Source: Pseudomonadota bacterium | GTDB lineage: Bacteria > Desulfobacterota > Desulfobacteria > Desulfobacterales > JAHIVH01 | Assembly: GCA_018816735.1 (NCBI GenBank) | Contig: JAHIVH010000052.1 | Coordinates: forward strand, 44,131-108,130 | Reading direction: 5' to 3' | DNA: 64,000 nucleotides | In this document: positions 25,507-34,624 of the stretch, one piece after another | Layout of the letters: each line of letters opens with the position of its first letter | Numbering within the stretch: position 1 is the stretch's first letter | Translations under genes and position numbers: made by a program | Notes under the pieces: model-generated | Told to the model about the DNA's origin: nothing | The model's input: only the letters and a program-made list of their open reading frames with translations | The model's database searches: none

Positions 25507-26631
25507 TTAGAATACATATTGGCATTGAACAAAGACTTCATCACAGTCATTGTCTTTCTTGCCATCGAGATTCTTGCCCACACGGTAGGTGGTCTGAATT
25601 TTAATATCGTGCCCCTCAATAAAATAATTGGCACCGCCTGAGATACGCGTCCAGGGTTCGTCATAATTATCGGCATTCTGGTTCTCATATCCGGCAACCA
25701 CTTCAACGTTGATCGGGGAGATCATATAACCGGTTTCAACAGCATAATTGGTAAGCGTGGTTTCACTATCTTCATAAAGACCTGAAGTGATATTATCATC
25801 CATCAGTTTGGAGGTAAAGCTATTATATTCCAGATCCACTGAAAAGCCAGACCCTCTTAATGCAGCACTCAATTCAAAGCCGGTTATGGTGTCCACATCA
25901 TTTTTCGTTCTTGACGGATCTATATTATCTTTGTCATTTTGCCAGGTGAATGCGGCAAATCCGATAGCGGATTTTATTGCTCTGTCAAAGTCGCCCTGGG
26001 AAAATTTCATGTGGCCCATAGGGAAAAAATCGATTCGTCCACCAGCCATCAAACCTTCACTCCAGTCGTCACCCGCTTCTGTTTGAACCACGCTGTCAAA
26101 ATCGAGCTTTTTATTGTCCGGATCCACAGTACCCATACAAAGGGACGCACCCCAGGCAAGTTTTTTTTCCATGGCGTTTCCTTTTAAATGCACACCTGTC
26201 TGCTTATCAGGGGTTCCATAATTATGGTCGCCAACAAATGTTCTTTCGACGAGCTGTTGTGTTTTTGAGGAAGTCAGCAGTTCTCTTGAAAAAGGAAAAT
26301 CATGGTTTCCAATAATGATATCAAAGTATTCCAAACCTGAGTAGGCCATGTAGGCATCTTTTACTGCAAATTCGTTTTTTCCCATATCCCACTCAAATTT
26401 GCCTTTCCAGTTTTTATGCACGCTGCCTTCTATATAAGGACGGAATCGTCTGAATAAAAGTGTTTCTTCGCTTGGTCCTTCTTCAGGGGTCATCGTATAA
26501 TGCTGCAGCTGAATTCTCCCTCCTATGTTGAGATATTTATCACCATCCTTATAGGTTACACCTGCAAATGAAGGCATTGCAGTAATCAGGCAGGCGATGG
26601 CCAGTATTACGATCAATGGCATTGATTTCAT
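25507..26631 (-). CDS. Phosphate-selective (OprP/OprO-like) outer-membrane porin
   Basis: A 374-residue beta-barrel with signal peptide MPLIVILAIACLITAMPSFAG. The barrel begins KYLNIGGRIQLQHYTMTPEE and FRRFRPYIEGSVHKNWKGKFE, as in the OprP/OprO family, and ends in FVQCQYVF with C-terminal Phe. The place next to pstS and the Pho genes supports a role in phosphate entry through the outer membrane. Selectivity residues cannot be judged by eye. Confidence 0.85.
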   Translation of the reverse strand: MKSMPLIVILAIACLITAMPSFAGVTYKDGDKYLNIGGRIQLQHYTMTPEEGPSEETLLFRRFRPYIEGSVHKNWKGKFEWDMGKNEFAVKDAYMAYSGLEYFDIIIGNHDFPFSRELLTSSKTQQLVERTFVGDHNYGTPDKQTGVHLKGNAMEKKLAWGASLCMGTVDPDNKKLDFDSVVQTEAGDDWSEGLMAGGRIDFFPMGHMKFSQGDFDRAIKSAIGFAAFTWQNDKDNIDPSRTKNDVDTITGFELSAALRGSGFSVDLEYNSFTSKLMDDNITSGLYEDSETTLTNYAVETGYMISPINVEVVAGYENQNADNYDEPWTRISGGANYFIEGHDIKIQTTYRVGKNLDGKKDNDCDEVFVQCQYVF

Positions 26632-27122
26632 GATTATGTCGTTCCTTTTTGTTGTTGGTTATTTTATTGGCCCAGAATAATTTTGTTATCTGGGATTAAA
26701 ATGATTTGAAATAGAAATTCATCAGCCTCTTTCCCCGTATTATCAAATTTGCAACCACCTCCCTCAAAAATTGTGTAAATTTCAAATTAAGTTTGGTGAG
26801 TCGTATGAAAAAATTGTTAAGGAGTGATGTGGGAAAGATTAGAATCCTATTAAAATTGAAGGGGGACGGATTAATTTGAAAAACATGTTACGATTTTATA
26901 TAAAACTAACACAGACTGAATATTTCCCTAATATCGTACGTTTACTTTCTTAAGTAAAACGAGCCGTATCCGGTAACCATAACACTCTTGCCTTTCATTA
27001 AATTCAATCTTTGATTTTAACACATTTTTAACGGAATGCTCATTTGTTTTGAATAGAGTCATCGTAGAGAATAGAGAGAAGAAGTAAACGATTGGCAAAT
27101 TTAAAAAGTGGAGAATCGAAAA
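26632..27122. other. 491-base divergent intergenic region between the porin and a small lipoprotein
   Basis: No ORF of note. It holds a hairpin in the porin leader (CCCAGAATAA...TTATCTGGG, 26671-26694) and the phased TTAACA/TTAACG repeats at 27017-27033 facing the lipoprotein gene. The remainder is AT-rich and unassigned. Confidence 0.5.
27017..27033 (+). promoter_or_regulatory. Pho-box-like phased repeat ahead of the 39-residue lipoprotein
   Basis: TTAACA (27017-27022) and TTAACG (27028-27033) are 11 bases apart, the same hexamer and period as the repeats upstream of pstS. They lie about 90 bases before the small lipoprotein gene. Two repeats only, so the call is tentative. Confidence 0.35.
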
Positions 27123-27242
27123 ATGGTGTATATGCTGTTGCTGGCCATCCTGACATTCATCACAACCGGTTGTTCTTACCTGGTTGCATTAAAATTGATT
27201 GACTCGACAAATGACCTGGAACTGCCTTTTTCCGATGAATGA
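27123..27242 (+). CDS. Very small lipoprotein, 39 residues
   Basis: Missed by the ORF track because of its length. A signal peptide (MVYMLLLAILTFITTGC) ends in a lipobox TTGC, leaving a mature peptide of about 23 residues with an acidic end (NDLELPFSDE). GTGGAG precedes the ATG at a good distance. Mature peptides this short are plausible for small envelope lipoproteins. Function unknown; the site upstream hints at phosphate control. Confidence 0.55.
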   Translation: MVYMLLLAILTFITTGCSYLVALKLIDSTNDLELPFSDE

Positions 27243-27297
27243 CGCCATGTTCATTCACAGAGATAACTTTCTACAAATTGGCGCGTGTGTTGAGTGC

Positions 27298-27876
27298 TTA
27301 TCTGGTAGTTGTCATTATTCTTCTACCGACTTTCGGTGCGTAGGGCCAATTGGTGAGCGGTGTCACAATCACGCCTTTTTTCGAAACACAATGAATCATT
27401 TCTGTTTTACTGATCATGATTCCCACATGGTCAACCCCTTTACGCCTCATGGAGATATCGAAGAATACGAGATCGCCTGCCAGAAGATCATTGGTTGGAA
27501 TTCGTCTCCCCACCTCTGCCTGTTTTCTGGCGGTTCGGGGAAGTGTGATTCCTGCTTGTTCAAAAACCATTTTGGAAAATGCCGAGCAGTCCATTCCTTT
27601 TTTAGTCGATTCGCCACCAAACCGGTATGGAATTTTACCTGCATAGGCGATGGCTATATCAGGAATTTTTGGAGTGGTTGTAGGCGCATTTTTCGGGGTC
27701 AATTGACCCATGGGTTTTTTGTGATTGTCTTTTTGGACATTCTGCATGTTGTGCGGCGGTGGCATGGAACTGCCGGACGCAGTGGGCAGTATGGGTACAA
27801 TATAGATTGTCAGAAAGAAAAGAACAGCCGGTTTGTAAAGATTCAGGTGTTGTTTTGTCCGTAACAAATGCCACAT
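27298..27876 (-). CDS. NlpC/P60 family cell-wall peptidase
   Basis: A signal sequence or anchor (YKPAVLFFLTIYIVPILPTASG) and a Pro/Thr-rich linker precede an NlpC/P60 domain. The catalytic Cys lies in GMDCSAFSKMVFEQAGI, the His in VDHVGIMI, and a third polar residue near MIHCVSKKGV. Such enzymes cut peptide stems of peptidoglycan in the periplasm. RBS AGGAGGG. Confidence 0.88.
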   Translation of the reverse strand: MWHLLRTKQHLNLYKPAVLFFLTIYIVPILPTASGSSMPPPHNMQNVQKDNHKKPMGQLTPKNAPTTTPKIPDIAIAYAGKIPYRFGGESTKKGMDCSAFSKMVFEQAGITLPRTARKQAEVGRRIPTNDLLAGDLVFFDISMRRKGVDHVGIMISKTEMIHCVSKKGVIVTPLTNWPYAPKVGRRIMTTTR

Positions 27877-28002
27877 GTCGCCCTCCTGTGGAAGAAGTTT
27901 TTAAAAACAATATACAGGCAGCCTGTGTTCAGACCGTTGTTCTCTCGGAGCTGGCCTGAACGGTTTTGGCAGTAAAGTCAGCAATTCATTTCGAGGCGCG
28001 AT

Positions 28003-28788
28003 TCATTTCAATTCTATATTGAACAACCGGCAGGTATTGTCCCATAGTTTTTCAGCGAGTACCTCAGGGTGTTCATTTTTAATTTCAGCCAATTTCAGAA
28101 AGGTGGACTGCACAAACGCCGGTTCATTTCGTCGCGTCTGGTTTTTTTCAGGGGCCGGCGTAAGGTACGGGGCGTCAGTCTCGATCAGTATCCGCTCGTC
28201 CGGAATGTAGTTGCAGAGTTTTCTCAAATCTACACCACGGGTTTTAATGGTGAGGATGCCTGTGATGCCGATATAGAGGCCAAGGGAAAGATAGGTTTCC
28301 AGTTCTTTTCTGGTTCCGCTGAAACAATGCACCACACCTTTATTTTCAGGTCTGAAATTTGCTTTCAGGATATCCAAAAAACGTCCGTTGGAGTCTCGTT
28401 CATGAAAAATGAGCGGCAGGCCAAGTTCGTCAGCTGCCTCAAGTTGTCTGATCAAACATTTTTCCTGGACCTCTTTCGGGGAAAACATCCGGTTGAAATC
28501 GAGTCCTGTTTCTCCCCAGGCTCTCACCTTTGGATTCCTGGCAAGGATTTTCAATTGATTGATGATGTCATCCGAACATGCCTTGGCGTCATGGGGATGA
28601 ATGCCTACGGATGCATAAATGTTGCCTCTGGTTTCAGCTATCGCTATGGCTTGTTTTGCTGTTTCGAGGGTGACGCCTGCTATCAGGGCGGCATGCACAT
28701 CTCTTTCTTTCATACGCGTGAATACGTTATCCAGGTCCTTGTCAAAAGATGGATCGTCAAGATGGCAGTGGCTATCGAATAATTTCAT
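28003..28788 (-). CDS. tatD: TatD-family metal-dependent deoxyribonuclease
   Basis: The TIM-barrel hydrolase begins FDSHCHLDD (metal His pair). It has GETGLDFNR, then HERDSNGRFLDIL, HCFSGTRKE, and ILIETDAPYLTP with the last metal Asp. At 261 residues it matches TatD/YcfH proteins. AAAGGA precedes the ATG. Confidence 0.93.
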   Translation of the reverse strand: MKLFDSHCHLDDPSFDKDLDNVFTRMKERDVHAALIAGVTLETAKQAIAIAETRGNIYASVGIHPHDAKACSDDIINQLKILARNPKVRAWGETGLDFNRMFSPKEVQEKCLIRQLEAADELGLPLIFHERDSNGRFLDILKANFRPENKGVVHCFSGTRKELETYLSLGLYIGITGILTIKTRGVDLRKLCNYIPDERILIETDAPYLTPAPEKNQTRRNEPAFVQSTFLKLAEIKNEHPEVLAEKLWDNTCRLFNIELK

Positions 28789-28831
28789 CGATCATCCTTT
28801 CTTCTTTCAGCATAAAGTGAACTACAATATA

Positions 28832-30436
28832 TCATGGAGACAGGGTGTCAATAGAATTTTTTCCGTGCTGAAAGGAGAATATGTCCGGAAACGGTTGAAT
28901 AACAGACGTTCCCATGAATTCTTTTACATGACCTGCCTTAAAGGCCTCCGGGAGCTTCTTTTTGATCTGATCAAATGTCTCAGGTCTGCATGTAAACATC
29001 AATTCATAATCCTCTCCTCCCTGAAGCGCCATTTTTTCAGGAATCTGATTGTATTTTTTTGAGAAGGCGAAAAATTGTTCAGAAAAAGAAGCCTGGCTTA
29101 AATCAAGCTCGACAGTTACACCGGATGCCCTTGCGATGTGTGTAATATCGCCCAGCAGGCCATCGCTTATATCCATCACACATTTGATTTGATTTTCGAA
29201 AAGTATTCTGGCGGCATCAAATCTGGCGACCGGGTGTTTGAATGCATGAATCAGTTCCGGAAAATCAGGGTCATTACGCATCAGCGAAAAAAGTCCGGCG
29301 CGTGCTTTGCCAACCGGACCTGAAATGTAAATTCCTTCCCCGGGTAACGCCTGCGTACGGGCCGGGTAAACCGTGCTGTAACTCTCACCAATGGCAAAAA
29401 GATCTAAAGACAATTCCTTTGCGCGGGAAACATTTCCCCCGCCTAAGGCGCATCCATACCTGTCAAGGGCGGCTGCCATACCTTTATAGATCGTTTTTAC
29501 TGCATCTTCCGAAATTGTTTCGGTAAGAGAAAGGTTGACAAACACCGCCACGGGCGTTGCAAATGATGCTGCCAGATCACTTAAGGTGACGGATACCGCC
29601 TTTTCCCCGATTTCTTCATATGTCTGCCACTCTTTCCGGAAATGCACACCTTCTCTTTGGGTGTCTGTTGTGATGGTTGGTCTTGCAAGTGACGAAAGCA
29701 GGGATGCGTCATCTCCCGGTGGTATGACCAAGGCCGACTGACAGTTGATCGATTTTGAAGAAAGAAGAAGTTTTTCTATCAAATCAAATTCATCTTGCCA
29801 GGGTGTCAACAGGTCACGGGCATCAGAGCCTATAGCCAATCGTATTTTTTCTGCAGGCACCTGGGGAGTTCCTGATCGGGTAATATAATGGTCGATACAA
29901 ATACCTGCAGCCCCTTGCTCAATGCATTGTTTATAATTGGCATCGGTGATCCGGCCAAAACAGACCACAGGGAGACTTGTTTTTTTCAGAACAGTCTTCA
30001 GAAGTGTCAGATAATTTTCGTTTGGGGTTTTAAAAAAAGGACCAGAAAGAAAAAAATCATACAGATTCGATATGGCCTGCTTTGAATCGTTCGGCAACCG
30101 GATGGTTTTTCCAATGATGACATGTTCCCCCAGTAAAGATTTGATCAAAGGAATGGATGGTCCTGTTTTTTCCAGGATAATACCATCTGCCGATATGCTT
30201 TTGGCCAACAGGATATCATCAGAAACAATAAAGAGAATATGATTCGTTTTACATATATTTACAGCATGTTCAATAGGAATAAGCTTATCGGGTTCACGAC
30301 ATTTGTGTTTTAAGATAATTGTGGAGATGCCATTTTTTATGGCAAGGATAACCTGCTCCGGGATGGAAAGGGAAGAGGGGCCATCGTCCAGAATCAAACA
30401 GAGTCGGAGTTTTTTTTTAAGTATTTCCTGAAACAT
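28832..30436 (-). CDS. thiL: Fusion of a ThiE-like domain and thiamine-monophosphate kinase ThiL
   Basis: Residues from about 205 to the end are ThiL: EFDLIEKLL, VIPPGDDASLL, TTDTQREGVHF, GGNVSRAKELSLDLFAIG, CVMDISDGLLGD and LQGGEDYELMFT. ThiL phosphorylates thiamine phosphate to the diphosphate cofactor. The first about 200 residues form a TIM-barrel like ThiE (VSDDILLAKSISADGIILEK, LSGPFFKTPNEN), but several usual ThiE motifs are altered, so synthase activity is doubtful. The track start is a TTG (30451); ATG 30436 is preferred. The HD gene ends 4 bases upstream. Confidence 0.87.
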   Translation of the reverse strand: MFQEILKKKLRLCLILDDGPSSLSIPEQVILAIKNGISTIILKHKCREPDKLIPIEHAVNICKTNHILFIVSDDILLAKSISADGIILEKTGPSIPLIKSLLGEHVIIGKTIRLPNDSKQAISNLYDFFLSGPFFKTPNENYLTLLKTVLKKTSLPVVCFGRITDANYKQCIEQGAAGICIDHYITRSGTPQVPAEKIRLAIGSDARDLLTPWQDEFDLIEKLLLSSKSINCQSALVIPPGDDASLLSSLARPTITTDTQREGVHFRKEWQTYEEIGEKAVSVTLSDLAASFATPVAVFVNLSLTETISEDAVKTIYKGMAAALDRYGCALGGGNVSRAKELSLDLFAIGESYSTVYPARTQALPGEGIYISGPVGKARAGLFSLMRNDPDFPELIHAFKHPVARFDAARILFENQIKCVMDISDGLLGDITHIARASGVTVELDLSQASFSEQFFAFSKKYNQIPEKMALQGGEDYELMFTCRPETFDQIKKKLPEAFKAGHVKEFMGTSVIQPFPDIFSFQHGKNSIDTLSP

Positions 30437-30440
30437 ATTT

Positions 30441-30986
30441 TTAACAGCCAAACAGTTTCAGCCAGGCCAGAAATGTTTGGGACTGCTCATTTCCATACCG
30501 GCTGAGCATGGACACAATGTCATCAACCGATTTTTCGACCTGAAGCGACTCAGGTGTTTTTGAGTAAAATTTGTCTGCAAAGCATATGATCTGTTCCTCA
30601 ATGGATACGGGCAGCATGTCCCGTTCCGGAAGATCGAGTTGATGGGTTTTTATCGCTTCTGCAGAGATTCCTGTGCCAGGGTGTCGTTCACAAACCATGG
30701 CATGCCTGTTCAGCCCCTTTTCCTTAAGAATGTTGCCGCCAAGATATCCGTGCAGGATATATGCGTTTGCCCCGTAACAGCCAATCTGTGGCGCATGGGT
30801 TAAATAAATACCGATGTCATGGAGCAGGCAAGCTTCCTCGATAAATTCCAGATCCGGTTTCAGGTGCGGCACATTTCCTGCCACATGAAGGGCTTTTTTC
30901 GCCACCAACCTGCTGTGAGTGACGAGCGTTTTAAAGAGCGTTGACTCCGGATCATAGAATTCAGTTAAAATATCTATCGGATTCAT
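30441..30986 (-). CDS. HD-domain phosphohydrolase
   Basis: The 181-residue protein has an HD domain: H in LVTHSRLVAKKALH, the HD pair in ACLLHDIGIYLTHAP, then a further Asp in EQIICFADKFYSK. Metal-dependent phosphohydrolase activity on nucleotides is likely; the substrate is unknown. It overlaps prfB by 4 bases, in an operon with prfB and thiL. Confidence 0.85.
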   Translation of the reverse strand: MNPIDILTEFYDPESTLFKTLVTHSRLVAKKALHVAGNVPHLKPDLEFIEEACLLHDIGIYLTHAPQIGCYGANAYILHGYLGGNILKEKGLNRHAMVCERHPGTGISAEAIKTHQLDLPERDMLPVSIEEQIICFADKFYSKTPESLQVEKSVDDIVSMLSRYGNEQSQTFLAWLKLFGC

Positions 30987-32102
30987 GAAAGCGATACCCG
31001 GTTTTTATTATTGTCAGAAAGGAGTACCGCTTCGATAAATGAATCTATACCGCCATCCAGAACATTTCGGATATTTCCTGTCTCAAAATCAATGCGGTGA
31101 TCTTTTACCATCTGATACGGGTGCATGACGTAGGATCTGATCTGGCTTCCCCAGGCAATGTCATCTTTGCTGTCGTGCATTTCTTGAAGCTTGCTGTCCT
31201 GTTTTTGTTTTTCGTATTGATACAGTCTTGCCTTCAACACATTCATGGCGATTTCCCTGTTCCGGTGCTGGGAAGATTCCTGCTGGCATTGCACCACAAC
31301 ACCTGTGGGAATATGGGTTATCCGAACAGCACTGCTTGTTTTATTCACATGTTGTCCGCCTGCGCCGCTCGCCCTGAAAACATCGATCCGGATATCCTTA
31401 TCTGCAACCTCCACCTGGATGGTTTTATCAAGCTCAGGATACACAAAAACCGACGCAAAAGATGTCTGCCGTTTGCCATTGGCATTAAAGGGGGAAATTC
31501 TGACGAGCCTGTGCACACCGGACTCCACTTTCAGGTATCCATATGCGTTTTCGCCATTTGCTGTGAATGTAACGCCTTTAATTCCCGCCTCATCACCAGG
31601 CTGGAAATCAATAACGTTTATTTTATAGCCTTTTCTGTCACACCATCGGGAGTACATCCTGAAAAGCATTTCTGCCCAGTCCTGGGAATCTGTTCCGCCT
31701 GCACCTGCGTTGATGGAAACAATGGCATTTTTGTCATCGTCTTCTCCATCGAGCATCAGGCTGATAGAAAGCTCTTTGATTCTGTCCTCGATATTGTCAA
31801 TGTTTTTTTCAACATCCTTTAAGGTATCTGAATCAGACTCCTCAATGGCAAGCCCTAAAAGAATTTCATTCTCTTCTATGTCCTGGTTTAATTTTTCCCA
31901 ATTTGAAATGGCGTGGGTTAGAACCGTTCTTTCTTTTAAAACAGATGTGGTTGCATCAGGGTTGTTCCAGAAGTCCTTTTGGGCGATCATGGCCTCAAGT
32001 TCATTTAATCTGTGCTTTTTGTTATCCGGGTCAAAGACAGCCCTTCAATTGAGCCATTTTGATATGAAGGTCCTTGATGGATTGTTTGAGTTCTGTCGAC
32101 AT
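30983..32102 (-). CDS. prfB: Peptide chain release factor 2 with programmed +1 frameshift
   Basis: The track shows only the main frame. The true start is the ATG at 32102 with AGGAGG. Frame one (32102 down to 32034) encodes 23 residues, MSTELKQSIKDL... to CL, and runs into TGA. Reading slips by +1 at CTTTGAC and continues from 32032 to 30983, giving 372 residues. An internal SD-like AAGGG stands just before the slip, as in the classic prfB site. RF2 motifs SPF, GGQHVNKTSSAVRI and the catalytic GGQ are present. Confidence 0.95.
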
Positions 32103-32196
32103 GATGCCTGCCTCCTTGATTAACTTTGATAGATGGGCTGTGCATTGGTGCACATATCATCATAGGGTTCATTTATATTAATAAAGTAACGTTTAG

Positions 32197-33780
32197 TTAT
32201 GTGTCTTGTTTTGGTGTGGCAACCTCATTATTGATTCTCAACAGATATAACACCAAAGCGGCCACTATAGCAAGGTATATATAGGTCAAATGGCCACCAT
32301 GACGGGTGTAGAAACTTTTGATATGCAAAAGGGGGACGCGCCTTGTCAGAACTGCTTCCTGGTACAGGGCGGTGGTATCCAGAATCTGGCCGGTCGGACT
32401 GATAAAACCACTTATTCCTGTATTGGCTGCTCTTACAAGTGCCCTTCTGTTTTCTATGGCTCTGAATACTGTCATGGCAAAATGCTGGTAAGGCGCACTT
32501 GTTTTACCGAACCAGGCATCATTTGTTATATTAATAATTATTTCAACACCATTTTCCACCGTTGACCGGGATAGATTGGGAAAAATAATCTCAAAACAAA
32601 TTTGTGCGCCAATGGCATGGGAATTCCATGATATGGTTTGCCCCTTTGTACCGGGAACAAAATCACCTGCCTGTGCCACCATTTTTCCAAGAAATGGTAA
32701 CCATTCCTTGAATGGCACATATTCCCCATATGGGACCAGGTGAACCTTATTATATTGATCACTGATTTCACCCTTGGGTGTAATGATGACAGCACTGTTT
32801 AAATATTCAAAATTGTTTTCTGTATTCCTAAAAGATGGGCATCCGATTAAAAAATGGGCTCCTGTTTCCCGTATTCTCCGTAATGCCATTTTTGTAAGAC
32901 CGATATCGTGGTTAAAATAAAACGGGGCAGAGGTCTCCGGCCAGATAATCAAATCCGGATGGTCGGTCATGGCCTGCTGTGAGAGCTTCAGGTGCTTCAG
33001 TGTGGATGAATATTGAAAGGCATGATCCCATTTTACAGATTGATCGACATTGCCCTGAATCGCAGTCATTACAGCCTGGGGGGAGAGTTCTTCAATGCTT
33101 TTGATGGTTTGCATTCTCATGGCGCCATATCCGCCCGCCAGGCAAATGAGAAACAGGAAAATGCCCATTGAAAAAATAGCATCAGATTTTTTGATGGATT
33201 GGCCCTGCCATTTTTTTCCGGTAAAAAAAAGAAAGATCAGAAAAAAAGCAGAATTTGACAGCACAATTAAAAATGAAACGCCTAAAACCCCGGTGATATC
33301 TGAAAATTGAATCAAAAGCAGATTTTTATATTGGGAATACCCCAAAAGTCCCCATGGAAATCCCGATAAAAAGTAGGAGCGTATATATTCAAGTGTGACA
33401 AAAAGGGCCGGAGATATCAGAAGAATGGAGAGCGGTTTTTTGGCAAGTCTTGAAAGGAGGGCTGAAAAAAGGCCGATATAAAGTGATAGATAGGATGCCA
33501 GCAATAAAAGGATACAAACACTTGTATATACAGGCAGGTAGCCATACATTTTTAATGTGTAGACAAGCCAGTATAAAAGCGTCGTGTAATGGAAAAAGCC
33601 AGTTGTCATGCCCAATCTGAAGCTGTATTTAATAGAATGGTTGCGAATTGAAAACAGAAGAGGGATAAACGCAATCCACGCAAGGATAAAATACCCGGCT
33701 TTCGGGAAAGACAGGGTGAGGAGGGTGCCGCTTAAGACGGCCAATGCCAACCCTATAATGGTCTTTTTTATTTGGTTCAA
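32197..33780 (-). CDS. lnt: Apolipoprotein N-acyltransferase Lnt
   Basis: About six N-terminal membrane helices are followed by a nitrilase-like periplasmic domain. The catalytic triad is visible: Glu in IIWPETSAPF, Lys in YNKVHLVPYGEYVPF, Cys in GAQICFEIIFP. It adds the third acyl chain to lipoproteins, which fits the several lipoproteins in this window. The start is a TTG with a weak RBS; no better in-frame ATG exists upstream. Confidence 0.93.
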   Translation of the reverse strand: MNQIKKTIIGLALAVLSGTLLTLSFPKAGYFILAWIAFIPLLFSIRNHSIKYSFRLGMTTGFFHYTTLLYWLVYTLKMYGYLPVYTSVCILLLLASYLSLYIGLFSALLSRLAKKPLSILLISPALFVTLEYIRSYFLSGFPWGLLGYSQYKNLLLIQFSDITGVLGVSFLIVLSNSAFFLIFLFFTGKKWQGQSIKKSDAIFSMGIFLFLICLAGGYGAMRMQTIKSIEELSPQAVMTAIQGNVDQSVKWDHAFQYSSTLKHLKLSQQAMTDHPDLIIWPETSAPFYFNHDIGLTKMALRRIRETGAHFLIGCPSFRNTENNFEYLNSAVIITPKGEISDQYNKVHLVPYGEYVPFKEWLPFLGKMVAQAGDFVPGTKGQTISWNSHAIGAQICFEIIFPNLSRSTVENGVEIIINITNDAWFGKTSAPYQHFAMTVFRAIENRRALVRAANTGISGFISPTGQILDTTALYQEAVLTRRVPLLHIKSFYTRHGGHLTYIYLAIVAALVLYLLRINNEVATPKQDT

Positions 33781-34093
33781 TGGTATAACGATAACATAAA
33801 ATAATCGTAATAATAAGTTAATGCCGTCTGTAAATTAAAGTCAGTAATTAGCATCTGGGCGAATTCTGTCAACGGCTTTATGAATTATTTAACAGAGCGA
33901 ACAATTTGTTTGAGATTTGTTTTGAACTGTGTTAAAAAAGACAAAGATTTATAATTCTTAATTTTTCCTTAGTTATTTGATAATTATCCGGAAAATTCTA
34001 CGTTAAAATTTTCATTTCAAATGTGATATGATCAAAATTAGTTTACATGCAATTATATAATTAACTGTTAATTCGTTCACAGGGAGTTTTCAT
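33781..34093. other. 313-base divergent spacer between lnt and the STAS gene
   Basis: AT-rich and without an ORF. It must hold the promoters for both directions, but I see no strong -35/-10 pair or long repeat. AGGGAG (34081-34086) is the ribosome binding site for the STAS gene. Confidence 0.5.
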
Positions 34094-34402
34094 ATGAGTG
34101 AGATTATTAAAGAAAAGAATCATGTAATTGTAAAACCAGGGCAGGATGTTGTCGCATCTATGGCAAATGAGTTTAGGGCTGAGTTGAATTCCTTGATTCA
34201 GGAATCCTCCTGTGATCTGACAATAGATTTAACTGGTGTTGAAATGGTCGATTCTGTGGGAATTGGGGTGATTATTGCGACTCACAATTCATTGAATAAC
34301 AAAGGTCACAAATTAAAAGTTGTTAATATTGCAGATGATATTTATGGCCTTTTTAGCACAATGCGTTTGGATCGGCATTTTACGGTGGAAAAAAAGAAAT
34401 AG
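34094..34402 (+). CDS. STAS-domain anti-sigma factor antagonist
   Basis: A 102-residue stand-alone STAS domain of the SpoIIAA/RsbV type. The phosphorylatable Ser lies in GVEMVDSVGIGVIIATHN. It would be controlled by a partner-switching kinase/phosphatase not present in this window. It stands alone as a single-gene unit. Confidence 0.88.
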   Translation: MSEIIKEKNHVIVKPGQDVVASMANEFRAELNSLIQESSCDLTIDLTGVEMVDSVGIGVIIATHNSLNNKGHKLKVVNIADDIYGLFSTMRLDRHFTVEKKK

Positions 34403-34499
34403 CTGTCGGTCTCTATAGCTGAGTCTCATTAACGGCAGAAATGAAACTTGTCTATGGGAGTCGTTTTTAATTGAATATAGTAGATGATTTTAAAAAAGG

Positions 34500-34576
34500 T
34501 GGTCGGGGCGGAGGGATTTGAACCCCCGGCATCCTGCTCCCAAAGCAGGCGCGCTACCAGACTGCGCTACGCCCCG
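34500..34576 (-). tRNA. tRNA-Pro(TGG), with encoded CCA
   Basis: Read on the minus strand: acceptor CGGGGCG/CGCCCCG, anticodon stem CCTGC/GCAGG, loop TTTGGGA with anticodon TGG, T loop TTCAAAT, discriminator A and CCA. A T-rich run follows on the same strand. Confidence 0.95.
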
Positions 34577-34624
34577 ATTAATGTGCGGCCTACCTAACAT
34601 GCTTTTAAAATTCGTGCAAGATTT

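Noticed and set aside
28069-28782. 237-residue plus-strand ORF
   Set aside because: It is antisense to tatD, which shows all metal-binding motifs.
30437-30451. TPP riboswitch before the ThiE-like/ThiL fusion
   Set aside because: The gene follows the HD gene without a leader, so there is no room for one.
31097-31822. 241-residue plus-strand ORF
   Set aside because: It is antisense to prfB with its GGQ motif.
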